Source: Serratia symbiotica (Periphyllus acericola) (GTDB lineage Bacteria; Pseudomonadota; Gammaproteobacteria; Enterobacterales; Enterobacteriaceae). Taken from it: a stretch of 64,000 bases of DNA. Shown one piece after another: positions 33,949-44,242 of this stretch (its first letter is position 1; every line of letters starts with the position of its first letter). The stretch covers positions 1,426,001 to 1,490,000 of the forward strand of contig NZ_OZ026452.1 of the NCBI RefSeq assembly GCF_964019515.1, written 5' to 3'. The notes under the pieces are model-generated. The model was not told the DNA's origin. It was given only the letters and a program-made list of their open reading frames with translations, and did not search any database. Both the position numbers and the translations under genes were made by a program.

Positions 33949-35012
33949 GGCATTGTTGAATAAATCGGATTTGGAATAAAGAGTCCCGTGAATGGGCATC
34001 TTTCAGGCAAGGCGTACACTTTCTGGCATACCGGCTAGCGTCATCTTGTTTAATACACAGATCATGGCCAGCGCCTCTGCAACTTACCCATCATAATCTC
34101 GCAGCAACAGGTGACTACCAAATAGCTGTTTTACTCTGTACCTCGCTGTTGCCGCTATCGAACGTCGGTGGTAGCCTGTGATACTTTTCCACCGTGTGTT
34201 GTCTCCGGTAAGGCGCTGGTTCGCCACCGCTTGATTTCGCTCTGCATAGTCTGCCGACCAATCACTGGCTCCTCTGCTGGGCGGTATTAACGCCTTGAGC
34301 TTCTTGCCCCTTAACTCATCATCACACACTCGCGTATCCTAAGCCCGATACGCCGAGGCGACTTTGATTTTACGGTACCTCTGGCGGATAAGACCTGGGA
34401 AGGCTTCGGTATCGGTGACATTGCTCAAGGAAAGGTCAGCACAGATGACCTCATGTGTTTCTGTATCTACGGCCAAATGCAGTTTTCGCCAGATCCGCCG
34501 TTTTTCCTGACCATGTTTTTTTGCCATCCACTCCCCTTCACCCAACACGTTGAGCCCGCTAGAGTCGATAACGAGGTGCGCAATTTCACCCGGCGTTGCG
34601 GTTTTAAACGGGACATGGCCGGACTTCGCCCGCTTACTGATGCAGGTGTCGTCCGGGCAGTTCAACGGCACTTTGATCAGTGTGACAATGGAGTCGCCGA
34701 AGCCCTGGAGGGCGCGAAGTGTCAGGCAGAAAATCCGTTTCAGCATCAATACGCTGGTGATTGCCATATCGGAATAATGTGGTGTGCGACCACGCAGACA
34801 AGGTTTTACCTCGCAGTACCAGGCGTGAAGTGCCGTTTCATCCACCGAGAAAGTGAGTGAACCCGGAGTGCCACTAGTGATAATGGCGTTGTTGTGAGCC
34901 TTCCAGTTGGTGATGTTGAACTTTTGCTGGGCTACGGAATGTCGCTATTTTGACAGAAGGAGAGTGATCTGATCCGCGTGCCGGCCAAAAGTTTGATTTA
35001 TTCCACAACGCC
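33949..35012 (-). mobile_element. IS903-type insertion sequence, copy D (near full length)
   Basis: The element is 1064 bp. The right end, at the low coordinate, reads GGCATTGTTGAATAAATC. The left end is altered (GTTGATTTATTCCACAACGCC-like, one base changed from CAACAACGCC). The flanking nonamers GCACATAGC and ACGCTGCGT do not match. It follows the mukB terminator. The 175 bp from 35013 to 35187 contain nothing I can identify. Confidence 0.87.
34003..34935 (-). pseudogene. IS903-type transposase, copy D, defective
   Basis: The usual GTG start is GTA here. A 6-bp insertion expands the N-terminal region before GSLTFSVDETALHAW. Asp121 (HLVIDSSGLNV) and Asp193 (ASAYRA context, where Asp is changed to Tyr) are followed by the shared TAG at 34340-34342. 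The Glu259 position is Ala (SIAATARYRVKQ). The C-terminus is complete. Confidence 0.84.
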
Positions 35013-35187
35013 ACGCTGCGTATGTGCATGACATCGTGCAGGGCATTGGTGGCCTAACGGAAGGAGTGGCAGTACAGTGCTCGCGCCGATCATGTCCGGG
35101 AGGGACTGTAGGGATTTGGCATTTGCCACTTGGCGTTCAGGCATTCATCCATAATTCCTGAGACGGTAGCATAGCCTATCTAGTCTG

Positions 35188-35517
35188 TTAGATACATTTT
35201 ACTGGTTTTGGCAGGCCGGCTATTTTGGTTGCTTGTTTAGCCGGGCCTTGCGGGAACAAGCGGTAAAGATAGCGGCTATTGCCTTTTTCCTCACCATATT
35301 TCTGCACTATGGCCTTGACTAACATACGGATCGTCGGTGAAGTATTAAACTGCTGGTAGAAGTGACGAACAAAACGTACCACTTCCCAATGTGCATCGGT
35401 AAGCGTGATATCTTCTTGGGCAGCCAGCAGCGGTGCCAAGCCTTCATGCCAATCTGCGCTATTTTTCAGGTAACCTTGTGCATCAGTTTCAGTGGCCTGA
35501 CCTTCAAACTCCAACAT
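35188..35517 (-). CDS. tusE: TusE, sulfur-relay protein for tRNA 2-thiouridine synthesis
   Basis: TusE (DsrC-like) accepts persulfide sulfur from TusBCD and passes it to MnmA for s2U34 formation in tRNA. Starting at ATG 35517 ([12 protein letters not shown]) the product is 109 residues, the E. coli length; the open frame extends further upstream without similarity. The segments [19 protein letters not shown] and [21 protein letters not shown] are conserved. The essential penultimate Cys is present in the C-terminal PVKCI. In E. coli yccA separates tusE from serT; that gene is missing here. Confidence 0.94.
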   Translation of the reverse strand: MLEFEGQATETDAQGYLKNSADWHEGLAPLLAAQEDITLTDAHWEVVRFVRHFYQQFNTSPTIRMLVKAIVQKYGEEKGNSRYLYRLFPQGPAKQATKIAGLPKPVKCI

Positions 35518-35724
35518 ACTGCCTCGGTAACGGATAGTTTTGAACGGGCATGAGTTTAGCAAAATTTTCATGATACTTCTTTGCCCATCGTTATCGTTGC
35601 GGCACAGTGAACCGACGCTGATGCTTGATTAAACGCTTGCGTAATTGGGTGCGTTATTTTCGTGCAGTTGGGCAGTCTTGGGCTTTACAAGCAGATCTGC
35701 TCTGTTTATAGTTTTGTTCGTTAC

Positions 35725-35812
35725 GGAGGGGTGGCCGAGTGGCTGAAGGCAACGGTCTTGAAAACCGTCGACGGGAAACCGTTCCAGAGTTCGAATCTCT
35801 GCTCCTCCGCCA
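35725..35812 (+). tRNA. serT: tRNA-Ser (anticodon UGA)
   Basis: The 88-nt sequence GGAGGGGTGGCCGAGTGGCT... has the long variable arm of tRNA-Ser (GACGGGAAACCGTT), anticodon TGA in GTCTTGAAAACC, T-loop GTTCGAATC and encoded CCA. The acceptor stem pairs fully with one G-U. It matches E. coli serT in sequence and in being near tusE. Confidence 0.94.
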
Positions 35813-35856
35813 TATCTAGACCCCCATATTTTGATAAGCTTGGGTTCCTTTATGGT

Positions 35857-35895
35857 GCGCCTGTCATGGCGCTAAGCGCCATGACAGGCGCTGTC
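35857..35895 (+). terminator. Long perfect-stem terminator after tRNA-Ser
   Basis: GCGCCTGTCATGGCGC and its exact inverted copy, separated by TAA, form a 16-bp perfect stem followed by TGTCTTTT. Confidence 0.8.
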
Positions 35896-35903
35896 TTTTG
35901 ACT

Positions 35904-36505
35904 GTGGTAGTCAAAGGATGACTTAGAGGTGAAAGTCCTCTACACACCCGGTAAGTGAAAGTGTTAGCTGAACGGCAAAGGTGTCATCGGTGACTGTGGA
36001 TCTGAAGGAAGCCGAAAGCAAGAAGCGCGGCGGACAGGCCGTGGAACCGTAAGTGCCTGGGGTAGAGTGCTACAGCCCACAAAATAAAGAAGTTGAAGAT
36101 CTCAGGCAGCAGTGTCTCGCGGTTGAAGGGAAAAATTTGGAGTTTAACGACGGGAAATGTCTCGCAATCACTAAAGGTAGTGCCCAGAGAACGCAACCCG
36201 GTGCTACGAGGCGGATTACTTCCGACTAACGGAAGTGAAAGGTTGTCTGGAAGAGCTGGATGGTTGGATATGACGGAAACTCCTATGCCTGATATGGCGG
36301 AACAAGAAGAGAGCCTATGCCAGTGCAAGAATGCTAAAATGCTAATAAGAAAGGGTCTCGGAGAGGAAAGAGCCTGGAGGTCAGCGGCCAACCAACGGGG
36401 TCCCTGGTGGAACTCGGGGGCAGGCCATACGAATCAGGCGTACCCAAAGAAAGCGTTCTCACAAGCGGGATTATTATCATTGCTTAGCCTGTACAGCATT
36501 CCGTG
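35904..36505 (+). mobile_element. Group II intron, 5' part only (ribozyme domain I and start of its protein)
   Basis: GAGGTGAAAGTCCTC near 35926 and the block CTGAAGGAAGCCGAAAGCAA near 36003 are hallmarks of bacterial group II intron domain I. An intron-protein-like N-terminus starts at 36270. The element lies directly behind the perfect terminator hairpin at 35857, the kind of site used by group IIC introns, although the class is not established here. It is cut at about 36505 by an IS256 remnant, so the reverse-transcriptase domains, domain V and domain VI are missing. Boundaries are approximate. Confidence 0.7.
36270..36505 (+). pseudogene. Group II intron-encoded reverse transcriptase, N-terminal stump
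   Basis: From ATG 36270 the frame reads MTETPMPDMAEQEESL and then ANQRGPWWNSGAGHTNQAYP with AGLLSLL. This resembles the N-terminal extension of group II intron maturase/reverse transcriptases (NQRGPWWNSGASHMNQA type). About 75 codons remain before the frame enters the IS256 remnant. No RT motif survives, so it cannot splice-assist or reverse-transcribe. Confidence 0.55.
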
Positions 36506-36518
36506 TAAATGCCTTTTC

Positions 36519-37060
36519 TCAGAAGTGACCGTCCAGGCGGCCACCGAACTCGATAATAAAATGGCTCATAGCCATGCGCCAGTCCCTCGGCGGCATCGTC
36601 CATTCTTGCGAGGCCGCCTGGATTGCCAGCCACACCCCTTTTTTCACTGAGTCGTCCGTCGGGAACACATTACGTTTTTTGATGGCATGCCGGATCACGC
36701 TGTTCAGCGAGTCGATGGCGTTTTTTGTGTAGAGCACCTTTCGGGTCCGTTGGGTAGGCGAAGAACGTGGCCAGATTGGCCCAGTTTTCCTGCCAGATTC
36801 GGCTTATTTGTGGATACCGGCTGTCCCAGGCTCCACAGAACGCTTCCAGCGCCTGCAACCCAGCTTCTTCCGTGGGCACCTGATTATAGCTTTCAGATCG
36901 CGGGTGACGGCCTTGTAGTCCTTCCAGGAGACGAACCGCAGACTGTTGCTCACCCTAATGAACGATACACTTGGACAAGCAACGTTGATGGCATCAGGGA
37001 AGACTTTCAGGCCGTCAACGCAGGCGATGAGAATTGTCAGCGCCAGTGATATAAGTCCTA
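36519..37060 (-). pseudogene. IS256-family transposase, C-terminal fragment, frameshifted
   Basis: The minus strand encodes, in at least three frames, the C-terminal part of an IS256-family transposase: ILIACVDGLKVFPDAIN, SLRFVSWKDYKAVTRDLKAI, EAFCGAWDSRYPQISRIWQE, NWANLATFFAYPTD, NAIDSLNSVIRHAIKKRNVF and WTMPPRDWRMAMSHFI. The N-terminal half is absent, replaced by IS903 copy E. DGLKxFPDAI includes one of the catalytic Asp residues. Confidence 0.75.
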
Positions 37061-37065
37061 AAACG

Positions 37066-38017
37066 GGCGTTGTTAAATAAATCGGATTTAGAATAAAGAG
37101 TCCCCTGAATGGGCAGCTTTCAGGCAAGGCGTACACTTTCTGACATACCGGCGAGCAGCATCTTGTTTAATACATAGATTATGGCCAGCGCCTCTGCAAC
37201 GTGCCCATCATAATCTCGCAGCGACAGGTGACCACCAAATAGCTGTTTTACTCTGTACCTTGCTGTTGCCGCTATCGAACGTCGGTAGTAGCCTGTGATA
37301 CTTTTCCACCGTGTGTTGTCTCCGGTAACGCGCTGGTTCGCCACCGCTTGAAGGCGACTTTGATTTTACGGTACCTCTGGCGGATGAGACCTGGGAAGGC
37401 TTCGGTATCGGTGACATTGCTCAAGGAAAGATCAGCACAGATGACCTCATGTGTTTCTGTATCTACGGCCAAATGCAGTTTTCGCCAGATACGCCGTTTT
37501 TCCTGACCGTGTTTTTTTACCTTCCACTCGCCTTCACCCAACACGTTGAGCCCGCTAGAGTCGATAACGAGGTGCGCAATTTCACCCGGCGTTGGGGTTT
37601 TAAACGGGACATGGCCGGACTTCGCCCGCTTACTGATACAGGTGTCGTCCGGGCAGTTCAACGCCACTTTAATCAGTGTGACAATGGAGTCGATGAAGCC
37701 CTGGAGGGCGCGAAGTGTCAGGCCGAAAATCCGTTTCAGCATCAATACGCTGGTGATTGCCATTACGCTGGTCATTGCTATATCGGAATAATGTTATCGG
37801 CGACCACGCAGAGAAGGTTTTGCCTCGCAGTACCAGGCATGAAGTGCCGTTTCATCCACCCAGCAAGTGAGTGAGCCCCGAGTGATAAGGGCGTTGTTGT
37901 AAGCCTTCCAGTTGGTGATGTTGAACTTTTGCTGGGCCACGGAATGTCGCTATTTTGACAGAAGGAGAGTGATCTGATCCGCGTGCCGGCCAAATGTTCG
38001 ATTTATTCAACAACGCC
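37066..38017 (-). mobile_element. IS903-type insertion sequence, copy E (internally deleted)
   Basis: The element is 952 bp with ends GGCGTTGTTAAATAAATC and the complement of GGCGTTGTTGAATAAATC. It carries the same internal deletion of about 121 bp as copy I. The flanking nonamers CCTAAAACG and GTTCAATCA differ. The flank to 38310 is AT-rich and empty apart from the next gene's leader. Confidence 0.87.
37120..37940 (-). pseudogene. IS903-type transposase, copy E, defective
   Basis: From the GTG at 37940 the frame is disturbed near 37770 by a tandem duplication (ITSV repeated). It then carries HLVIDSSGLNV (Asp121) and ends in KIKVAFKRWRTSALPETTHG because the deletion joins KVA to a new frame. 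Asp193 is deleted, and the Glu259 position, out of frame, is Ala. Confidence 0.84.
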
Positions 38018-38310
38018 GTTCAATCATCATCACTAAGTCTGCGTCACGACCGCATTCACAAATCAGCTCCTACTTATTTTCTTTCGCGCTGGCAAATAGA
38101 GACTAAAGGCTATGGTGGTTTTTTTATCATCCAGCGTCAACTATTTAATTAGTTATGTGATTTACTACACAAATCCACCATATTTTCCGCTAAATTTTAT
38201 CGCTAAAACGTCTATTAATCTATTAGACAAAAAAGGTTCCTCTCCCTATTATTCCTTTAATCCATAAGCGTCTGTTTATCTCTCTCCCGATGTTCGGTTA
38301 AGGAAACGCT

Positions 38311-39606
38311 GTGATAACCCCTGTGCGTTCTGCAGCTGTAATGCCGCCAACTCTGGTCGCTAAAAATGATGCGGCGGCTGCACGAAAAGTTAAACGTTCC
38401 CGCCTCAATAAGCTTCCTTACATTGAACGTGGTACACCTCAATTTATGCGCGTCACTCTGGCGTTGTTCTCCGCCGGGCTGGCGACCTTTGCGCTGCTAT
38501 ACTGCGTGCAGCCGATATTGCCAGTGTTATCGCATGACTTCAGCATTTCCCCGGCGCAAAGCAGTCTTTCGCTTTCAGTGTCGACTGGGCTGCTGGCGAT
38601 CGGCCTGATGTTCACCGGCCCATTGTCTGATGCCATTGGTCGCAAGTCGGTGATGGTGGTGGCATTATTGCTGGCGGCGATCTGTACGCTGATCTGTGCT
38701 TTTATGACCAGTTGGAACAGCATTTTGCTGATGCGTGCGTTGATAGGTTTGTCACTGAGCGGCGTTTCGGCAGGCGGCATGACCTATTTGAACGAAGAAA
38801 TCCACCCCAGCTTTGTTGCCTTCTCAATGGGGTTGTATATCAGCGGCAACTCGATTGGCGGCATGAGCGGCCGTCTGATTACCGGGGTGCTGACCGACTT
38901 CTCCTCCTGGCGCATCGCGCTGGCGGTGATCGGCCTGTTCGGTTTGGCCGCCGCCGGTCTGTTTTGGCGCATTTTACCTGCTTCCAGACATTTCCGCGCC
39001 AGTTCGCTGCGCCCGCGTACCCTGCTGATCAATTTCAAGCGGCATTGGCATGATAAGGGGATGCCACTGCTGTTTGCTGAGGGTTTCCTGCTGATGGGCA
39101 GCTTTGTCACTATGTTCAACTACATTGGTTATCGCCTGCTGACCGAGCCTTATCACTTCAGCCAAGCCATCGTTGGCTTACTATCAGTGGTATACCTTAC
39201 CGGCACCTACAGCTCACCTAAGGCGGGGATGCTGACCTCGCGCTTTGGCCGTGGCCCAGTGCTATGGGCCTCCATCACCATTATGCTGATCGGAATTCTG
39301 ATCACTGCGTTGTCACCCGTGACGGTGATATTTATCGGCTTGATGCTGTTCAGTGCCGGTTTCTTTGCTGCTCATTCGGTAGCCAGCAGTTGGGTCGGCA
39401 TCCGCGCGCGCCGCGCCAAAGGCCAGGCTTCCTCGCTCTATCTGTTTTGTTATTATGTCGGATCGAGCATCGCTGGCACGCTTGGCGGTACATTCTGGCA
39501 CCGCTTCGGCTGGTATGGCGTGGTGGCGTTTATCAGTGCCATGCTGTTGCTCGCCCTATTAGTGGTGCATCACCTGAAACGCCTGCCAGAAGCAGCGCGC
39601 GTTTAA
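38311..39606 (+). CDS. MFS transporter of the YnfM type (putative drug/sugar efflux)
   Basis: The 431-residue protein has about 12 hydrophobic segments and the MFS motif A between helices 2 and 3 (GPLSDAIGRKSVMV). A second motif-A-like loop SRFGRGPVLW lies in the C-terminal half. It resembles E. coli YnfM (417 residues), an uncharacterised member of the arabinose-efflux-like group. The start is GTG 38311 with AAGGA eight bases upstream; a later Met (VMPPTL) is possible. The frame is uninterrupted. The substrate is unknown. It stands alone between IS copy E and sapA. Confidence 0.85.
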   Translation: MITPVRSAAVMPPTLVAKNDAAAARKVKRSRLNKLPYIERGTPQFMRVTLALFSAGLATFALLYCVQPILPVLSHDFSISPAQSSLSLSVSTGLLAIGLMFTGPLSDAIGRKSVMVVALLLAAICTLICAFMTSWNSILLMRALIGLSLSGVSAGGMTYLNEEIHPSFVAFSMGLYISGNSIGGMSGRLITGVLTDFSSWRIALAVIGLFGLAAAGLFWRILPASRHFRASSLRPRTLLINFKRHWHDKGMPLLFAEGFLLMGSFVTMFNYIGYRLLTEPYHFSQAIVGLLSVVYLTGTYSSPKAGMLTSRFGRGPVLWASITIMLIGILITALSPVTVIFIGLMLFSAGFFAAHSVASSWVGIRARRAKGQASSLYLFCYYVGSSIAGTLGGTFWHRFGWYGVVAFISAMLLLALLVVHHLKRLPEAARV

Positions 39607-39712
39607 GCATCTTCCGCGTATCATTTCTGTGCGCGAAAATGGTTCCATTTAAAACGCGAAAACGCATTTTGTCATGCCTGAAGAAGAAAAATCAGCCATT
39701 TTGCTTAACGGA

Positions 39713-39741
39713 TTGGGCAGATTGTCAGAGTGCGGTACAAT
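39713..39741 (+). promoter_or_regulatory. Possible sigma-70 promoter of the sap operon
   Basis: TTGGGC, a 17-bp spacer and TACAAT lie 22 bp upstream of the sapA start. Confidence 0.45.
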
Positions 39742-39762
39742 AACACTATTGCTGATTAACCA

Positions 39763-41409
39763 ATGAAGCCTTTTATGCGTGGTTTACCCTGTTGGATATT
39801 GTCGTTGAGCTGCCTGGCTACACCACCGACATACTCTGCCATAACACCGCTACCGGACATACGCCAGAGCGGCCTTGTCTACTGTATCAGTGGCATACTG
39901 AACACTTTTAATCCGCAGAGAGCAATGAGGGGCCTAATGATCGATACACTGGCCGCTCAACTGTATGACCGCCTGCTGGATGTCGATCCCTATACCTATC
40001 GGCTGCTCCCTGGGCTAGCACAGAGCTGGGAAGTGCTGGATAACGGGGCGACCTACCGTTTTCATCTGCGCAAAAACGTGCCTTTCCAAACCACCGCCTG
40101 GTTCAAGCCGACCCGCAATCTGAATACCGATGATGTGGTGTTCAGCTTTGCCCGCATTTTTGATCAGAAACACCCCTACCATAACGTCAACGGGGGCGAA
40201 TATCCTTATTTCGATAGCCTGCAATTCGATGGTTCCGTACAAAGCATAAAAAAGTTAGATGACTCTACCGTCGAAATCCGCCTACAGGCACCCAACGCCT
40301 CGTTCCTGTGGCACCTTGCGACCCATTATGCGCCAGTGCTATCGGCAGAGTATGCCGATCAACTGATGCATGAAGGGCGGCAAGAGATGATCGATCGCGA
40401 GCCAGTTGGCAGTGGGCCTTTCCTGCTCAATGAATATCGTTTAGGGCAATATATCCGCCTGGTACGTAACGATGTCTACTGGAAGGGACAGCCGCGCATG
40501 CGGCAGGTGGTCATCGATATGGGGGCTGGCGGAAATGGCCGGTTGTCCAAACTGCTGACCGGCGAATGCGACGTACTGGCCTACCCGGCCGCCAGCCAGT
40601 TTTCTATTCTGCGCGATGACCCACGCCTGCGCCTGACATTGCGACCTGGGATGAACATCGCTTATCTGGCATTTAACACCCGCAAACCGCCGCTGAATAA
40701 TCTGAAAGTGCGCCAGGCAATTGCGCTGGCGATTAACAACCCGCGTCTGATGCAGTCTATTTACTACGGCACGGCGGAAACCGCCGCTTCCATACTGCCG
40801 CGCGCGTCCTGGGCCTATGACAATGATGCACATATCAGCGGATATGATCCAGCCAAAGCACGCGCAATGTTGACACAAGCTGGCATCGAACAACTGAACC
40901 TAAAGCTGTGGGTACCAATAGCCTCTCAGCCCTATAACCCCAGCCCGCTGAAAACGGCGGAGCTGATCCAGGCCGATCTGGCTCAGATCGGCGTTAATAT
41001 CACCATAGTACCGGTTGAAGGACGGTTCCAAGAAGTGCGATTGATGGCAATGAACCACGATTTGACCCTCACTGGCTGGTCCACCGATAGCAACGATCCA
41101 GACAGCTTTTTACGGCCATTATTTAGTTGCGCGGCGATCCGTTCGCAAACCAACTATGCTCACTGGTGTAATCTTAGCTTTGACGATTTGCTTGAAAACG
41201 CGCTGTTGTCGCAGCATCTGTCACATCGCATCGACAGCTACCGCCAGGCGCAGAAAATTATAGCACAACAACTGCCCGTGTTGCCCCTGGCATCATCTCT
41301 ACGCCAACAAGCCTACCGTTACGATATCAAAGGGCTAGTACTTAGTCCGTTCGGTAACTCATCATTTGCTGGGGTGTACCGAGAATCTGCGCAGGAGTCC
41401 AAACCGTGA
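39763..41409 (+). CDS. sapA: SapA, periplasmic peptide-binding protein of the Sap ABC system
   Basis: SapA is a family 5 extracellular solute-binding protein of 548 residues. It begins with a signal peptide ([20 protein letters not shown]...YSA). Typical features are [14 protein letters not shown] after the signal, [27 protein letters not shown] and the hinge-region [22 protein letters not shown]. It is thought to deliver peptides, including host antimicrobial peptides, to SapBC, and Sap also influences K+ uptake by Trk; trkH is intact in this window. The stop overlaps the sapB GTG. Confidence 0.95.
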   Translation: MKPFMRGLPCWILSLSCLATPPTYSAITPLPDIRQSGLVYCISGILNTFNPQRAMRGLMIDTLAAQLYDRLLDVDPYTYRLLPGLAQSWEVLDNGATYRFHLRKNVPFQTTAWFKPTRNLNTDDVVFSFARIFDQKHPYHNVNGGEYPYFDSLQFDGSVQSIKKLDDSTVEIRLQAPNASFLWHLATHYAPVLSAEYADQLMHEGRQEMIDREPVGSGPFLLNEYRLGQYIRLVRNDVYWKGQPRMRQVVIDMGAGGNGRLSKLLTGECDVLAYPAASQFSILRDDPRLRLTLRPGMNIAYLAFNTRKPPLNNLKVRQAIALAINNPRLMQSIYYGTAETAASILPRASWAYDNDAHISGYDPAKARAMLTQAGIEQLNLKLWVPIASQPYNPSPLKTAELIQADLAQIGVNITIVPVEGRFQEVRLMAMNHDLTLTGWSTDSNDPDSFLRPLFSCAAIRSQTNYAHWCNLSFDDLLENALLSQHLSHRIDSYRQAQKIIAQQLPVLPLASSLRQQAYRYDIKGLVLSPFGNSSFAGVYRESAQESKP

Positions 41410-42350
41410 TCATATTTACCTTGCGCCGTATTTTGCTATTGCTGATCACGCTGTTTTTCCTGACGCTGGTCAGTTTTAGCTTGAGCTACTTTACGCCGCA
41501 CGCCCCACTAAAAGGTGCAGAAATGCTGGATGCCTATCAGTTTTATTTCGTCAGCCTGCTGCACTGGGATTTTGGCGTCTCCAGCATCAACGGTCAGGCG
41601 ATAAGCGAGCAACTGCGTGAAGTGTTCCCCGCAACCATGGCGCTGTGCCTGCTTGCCTTTACTCTGTCGCTGTTCATCGGCATTCCGCTGGGCATTATAG
41701 CTGGGGTGATGCGCGGCAAATGGCAGGACATAGTCATAAGTACCTTCGCACTAGTGGGGTTCTCGATACCGGTGTTCTGGTTGGCACTGCTGCTGATACT
41801 CTTCTTCTCATTACATCTCAATTGGCTACCGATTTCTGGCCGCTTTAATCTGCTGTATCAGGTGCAGCCGATCACCGGTTTTGCACTGCTCGACGCCTGG
41901 CTGTCGGATTCGCCGTACCGGTCTGAGATGGTCGCCAGCGCGTTGCGCCACATGATATTACCGATCGCCGCGTTGGCAGTAGCTCCCACTACCGAGGTAG
42001 TACGATTGATGCGCATCAGCACCGATGACGTTCTGAAAAAAAACTACATCAAAGCTGCGGCTACCCGTGGGCTGTCGCGCTTAACCATCATCCGCCGCCA
42101 TGTGCTGCACAATGCGCTACCGCCGATCGTACCCAAGCTAGGGTTTCAGTTCTCCAACATGCTGACGCTAGCTATGATCACCGAAATGGTATTCAGTTGG
42201 CCGGGTTTAGGCAGCTGGTTGATCATCGCCATGCGTCAGCAGGACTACGCGGCTATCTCCGCTGGCATGATGGTGGTCGGCACCCTGGTGATTACCATCA
42301 ACCTGTTGGCAGAAATTCTGAGCGCTGCCACCAACTCGTTGAAAAAATAA
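41406..42350 (+). CDS. sapB: SapB, inner-membrane permease of the Sap ABC system
   Basis: This 314-residue DppB-type permease begins [20 protein letters not shown] and has about six membrane helices. The EAA loop facing the ATPases is visible as [24 protein letters not shown] near residue 222. It is slightly shorter than E. coli SapB (321) at the C-terminus. The start is GTG, coupled to sapA as GTGA. With SapC it forms the translocation channel. The frame is uninterrupted. Confidence 0.95.
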   Translation: MIIFTLRRILLLLITLFFLTLVSFSLSYFTPHAPLKGAEMLDAYQFYFVSLLHWDFGVSSINGQAISEQLREVFPATMALCLLAFTLSLFIGIPLGIIAGVMRGKWQDIVISTFALVGFSIPVFWLALLLILFFSLHLNWLPISGRFNLLYQVQPITGFALLDAWLSDSPYRSEMVASALRHMILPIAALAVAPTTEVVRLMRISTDDVLKKNYIKAAATRGLSRLTIIRRHVLHNALPPIVPKLGFQFSNMLTLAMITEMVFSWPGLGSWLIIAMRQQDYAAISAGMMVVGTLVITINLLAEILSAATNSLKK

Positions 42351-42358
42351 GGCATGGT

Positions 42359-43249
42359 ATGCTCCTCGATAATGTATACTGCGAAAAGAAAATATCCAGC
42401 CTGCTGCGTTATACCTGGCGGATATTTTACGGCGATACACTGGCGATTATTGGTTTTTACGGCGTGATCGCGCTACTTCTGCTGTCACTGTTCGGTAGCC
42501 TGCTGGCACCTTACACAATGAATCAGCAATTCCTCGGCTACCAATTGCTGCCACCTTCCTGGTCGCATCATGGTAATGTCTCGTTTTTTCTGGGAACCGA
42601 TGACCTTGGACGTGATATTCTCAGCCGTCTGCTGGACGGCACCGCCGCCACTTTCGGTTCGGCGCTGATAGCAACACTCTCTGCTACCTTTTTCGGGATG
42701 ATTATCGGTGTATTCGCTGGTGTCACTCAAGGGCTGCGTTCAGCGATGCTCAATCATATCCTTGATACTCTACTGTCGATCCCTTCGTTGCTACTCGCGA
42801 TAGTGGTGGTCGCTTTTATAGGCCATAAGCTCGAACATGCCATACTGGCGGTATGGCTGACACAGTTGCCACGTATGGGGCGCACCATCTATAGCGCCGT
42901 GCACGACGAGTTGGAGAACGAATATGTGGTGGCAGTGCGGTTGGACGGCGCGTCCACACGACAGATCTTGTGGTATGCAGTGATGCCGAATATCGCCGCC
43001 GTATTGGTAACGGAATTTACCCGCGCGTTGTCGATGGCGATCCTGGACATCGCTGCGTTGGGCTTCCTCGATCTCGGCGCACAACTTCCCTCAGCGGAAT
43101 GGGGGGTCATGCTCGGCGACGCGTTGGAGCTGGTGTATGTGGCACCATGGACCGTTATGCTGCCCGGTGCAGCGATCCTGATCAGTGTGCTGCTGGTTAA
43201 CTTATTGGGCGACGGTATGCGTCGCGCAATCAATGCCGGAGTGGAATAA
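42359..43249 (+). CDS. sapC: SapC, inner-membrane permease of the Sap ABC system
   Basis: The second permease is 296 residues, as in E. coli. I used ATG 42359 ([20 protein letters not shown]); the open frame extends 54 codons into sapB but only this start fits the family. Conserved segments include [39 protein letters not shown] and the EAA-type loop [21 protein letters not shown]. It overlaps sapD as TAATG. Confidence 0.95.
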   Translation: MLLDNVYCEKKISSLLRYTWRIFYGDTLAIIGFYGVIALLLLSLFGSLLAPYTMNQQFLGYQLLPPSWSHHGNVSFFLGTDDLGRDILSRLLDGTAATFGSALIATLSATFFGMIIGVFAGVTQGLRSAMLNHILDTLLSIPSLLLAIVVVAFIGHKLEHAILAVWLTQLPRMGRTIYSAVHDELENEYVVAVRLDGASTRQILWYAVMPNIAAVLVTEFTRALSMAILDIAALGFLDLGAQLPSAEWGVMLGDALELVYVAPWTVMLPGAAILISVLLVNLLGDGMRRAINAGVE

Positions 43250-44241
43250 TGCCGTTGCTCGATATCCGCAATCTAAAGATTGAGTTTATGACACCCGATG
43301 GGCCGATCAAGGCGGTTGATCGCGTCAGTATAATGCTGAATGAAGGCGAAGTGCGCGGCCTGGTAGGGGAATCCGGTTCGGGCAAAAGCCTGATCGCTAA
43401 GGCTATCTGCGGCGTCACCAAGGATAACTGGCGCATTACCGCCGATCGTCTGCGCTTTAACGATATCGATCTGCTACAGCTAACGCCGCGTGAACGGCGC
43501 AGGCTCGTTGGCCACAATGTGTCGATGATTTTCCAAGAACCACAGTCATGCCTTGATCCTTCCGAGAGCATCGGCCGCCAGATAACACAGGCAATCCCCG
43601 GCTGGACTTATAAAGGCCGCTGTTGGCAGCGCTACAACTGGCGTAAAAAACGTGTCATCGAGCTGCTGCACCGTGTCGGCATCAGAGATCACCACGATAT
43701 TATGGGCTGTTTTCCCTACGAGCTGACCGAGGGGGAATGCCAAAAGGTCATGATCGCCATCGCCTTGGCCAATCAGCCGCGTCTGTTGATCGCCGACGAA
43801 CCCACCAACGCCATGGAGCCGACCACCCAGGCGCAAATTTTCCGCCTGCTGGCGAGCCTTAATCAGAACAACAGCACCACCATTTTACTGATCAGCCATG
43901 ATTTGCAGATGATGAGCAAGTGGGCCGACCGGGTGAACGTATTATACTGCGGCCAGACAGTGGAGAGCGCACAGTGTGAAGATCTGTTGGCCGCCCCACA
44001 CCACCCTTACACCCAGGCACTGATCCGCGCCATGCCAGATTTTGGCCGCTCATTGCCGCATAAAAGTCGGCTGAATACTTTGCCAGGTGCTATCCCTCCG
44101 TTGGAACATCTGCCGATTGGCTGCCGTCTAGGGCCGCGTTGCCCCTATGCGCAGAAGAAATGTATTGAAACGCCGCGCTTGCGTTCGGTTAAAAACCACT
44201 TCTTCGCCTGCCATTTCCCACTCAACATGGAGGGGCAATAA
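43249..44241 (+). CDS. sapD: SapD, ATPase of the Sap ABC system
   Basis: SapD (330 residues, E. coli length) has Walker [10 protein letters not shown] near residue 40, the Q-loop [10 protein letters not shown], the atypical signature TEGECQKV shared with other SapD proteins, and Walker [13 protein letters not shown]. The C-terminal Cys-rich oligopeptide-transporter ATPase region ([15 protein letters not shown]) is complete. It powers peptide uptake with SapF; in E. coli SapD (TrkE) also supplies ATP-dependent function to Trk K+ channels. Confidence 0.96.
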   Translation: MPLLDIRNLKIEFMTPDGPIKAVDRVSIMLNEGEVRGLVGESGSGKSLIAKAICGVTKDNWRITADRLRFNDIDLLQLTPRERRRLVGHNVSMIFQEPQSCLDPSESIGRQITQAIPGWTYKGRCWQRYNWRKKRVIELLHRVGIRDHHDIMGCFPYELTEGECQKVMIAIALANQPRLLIADEPTNAMEPTTQAQIFRLLASLNQNNSTTILLISHDLQMMSKWADRVNVLYCGQTVESAQCEDLLAAPHHPYTQALIRAMPDFGRSLPHKSRLNTLPGAIPPLEHLPIGCRLGPRCPYAQKKCIETPRLRSVKNHFFACHFPLNMEGQ

Positions 44242-44242
44242 C

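Noticed and set aside
37449..38030. Possible CRISPR-like repetition suggested by recurring near-identical blocks
   Set aside because: The recurrences are whole IS903 copies about 1 kb long. I saw no short regularly spaced repeats anywhere in the window.
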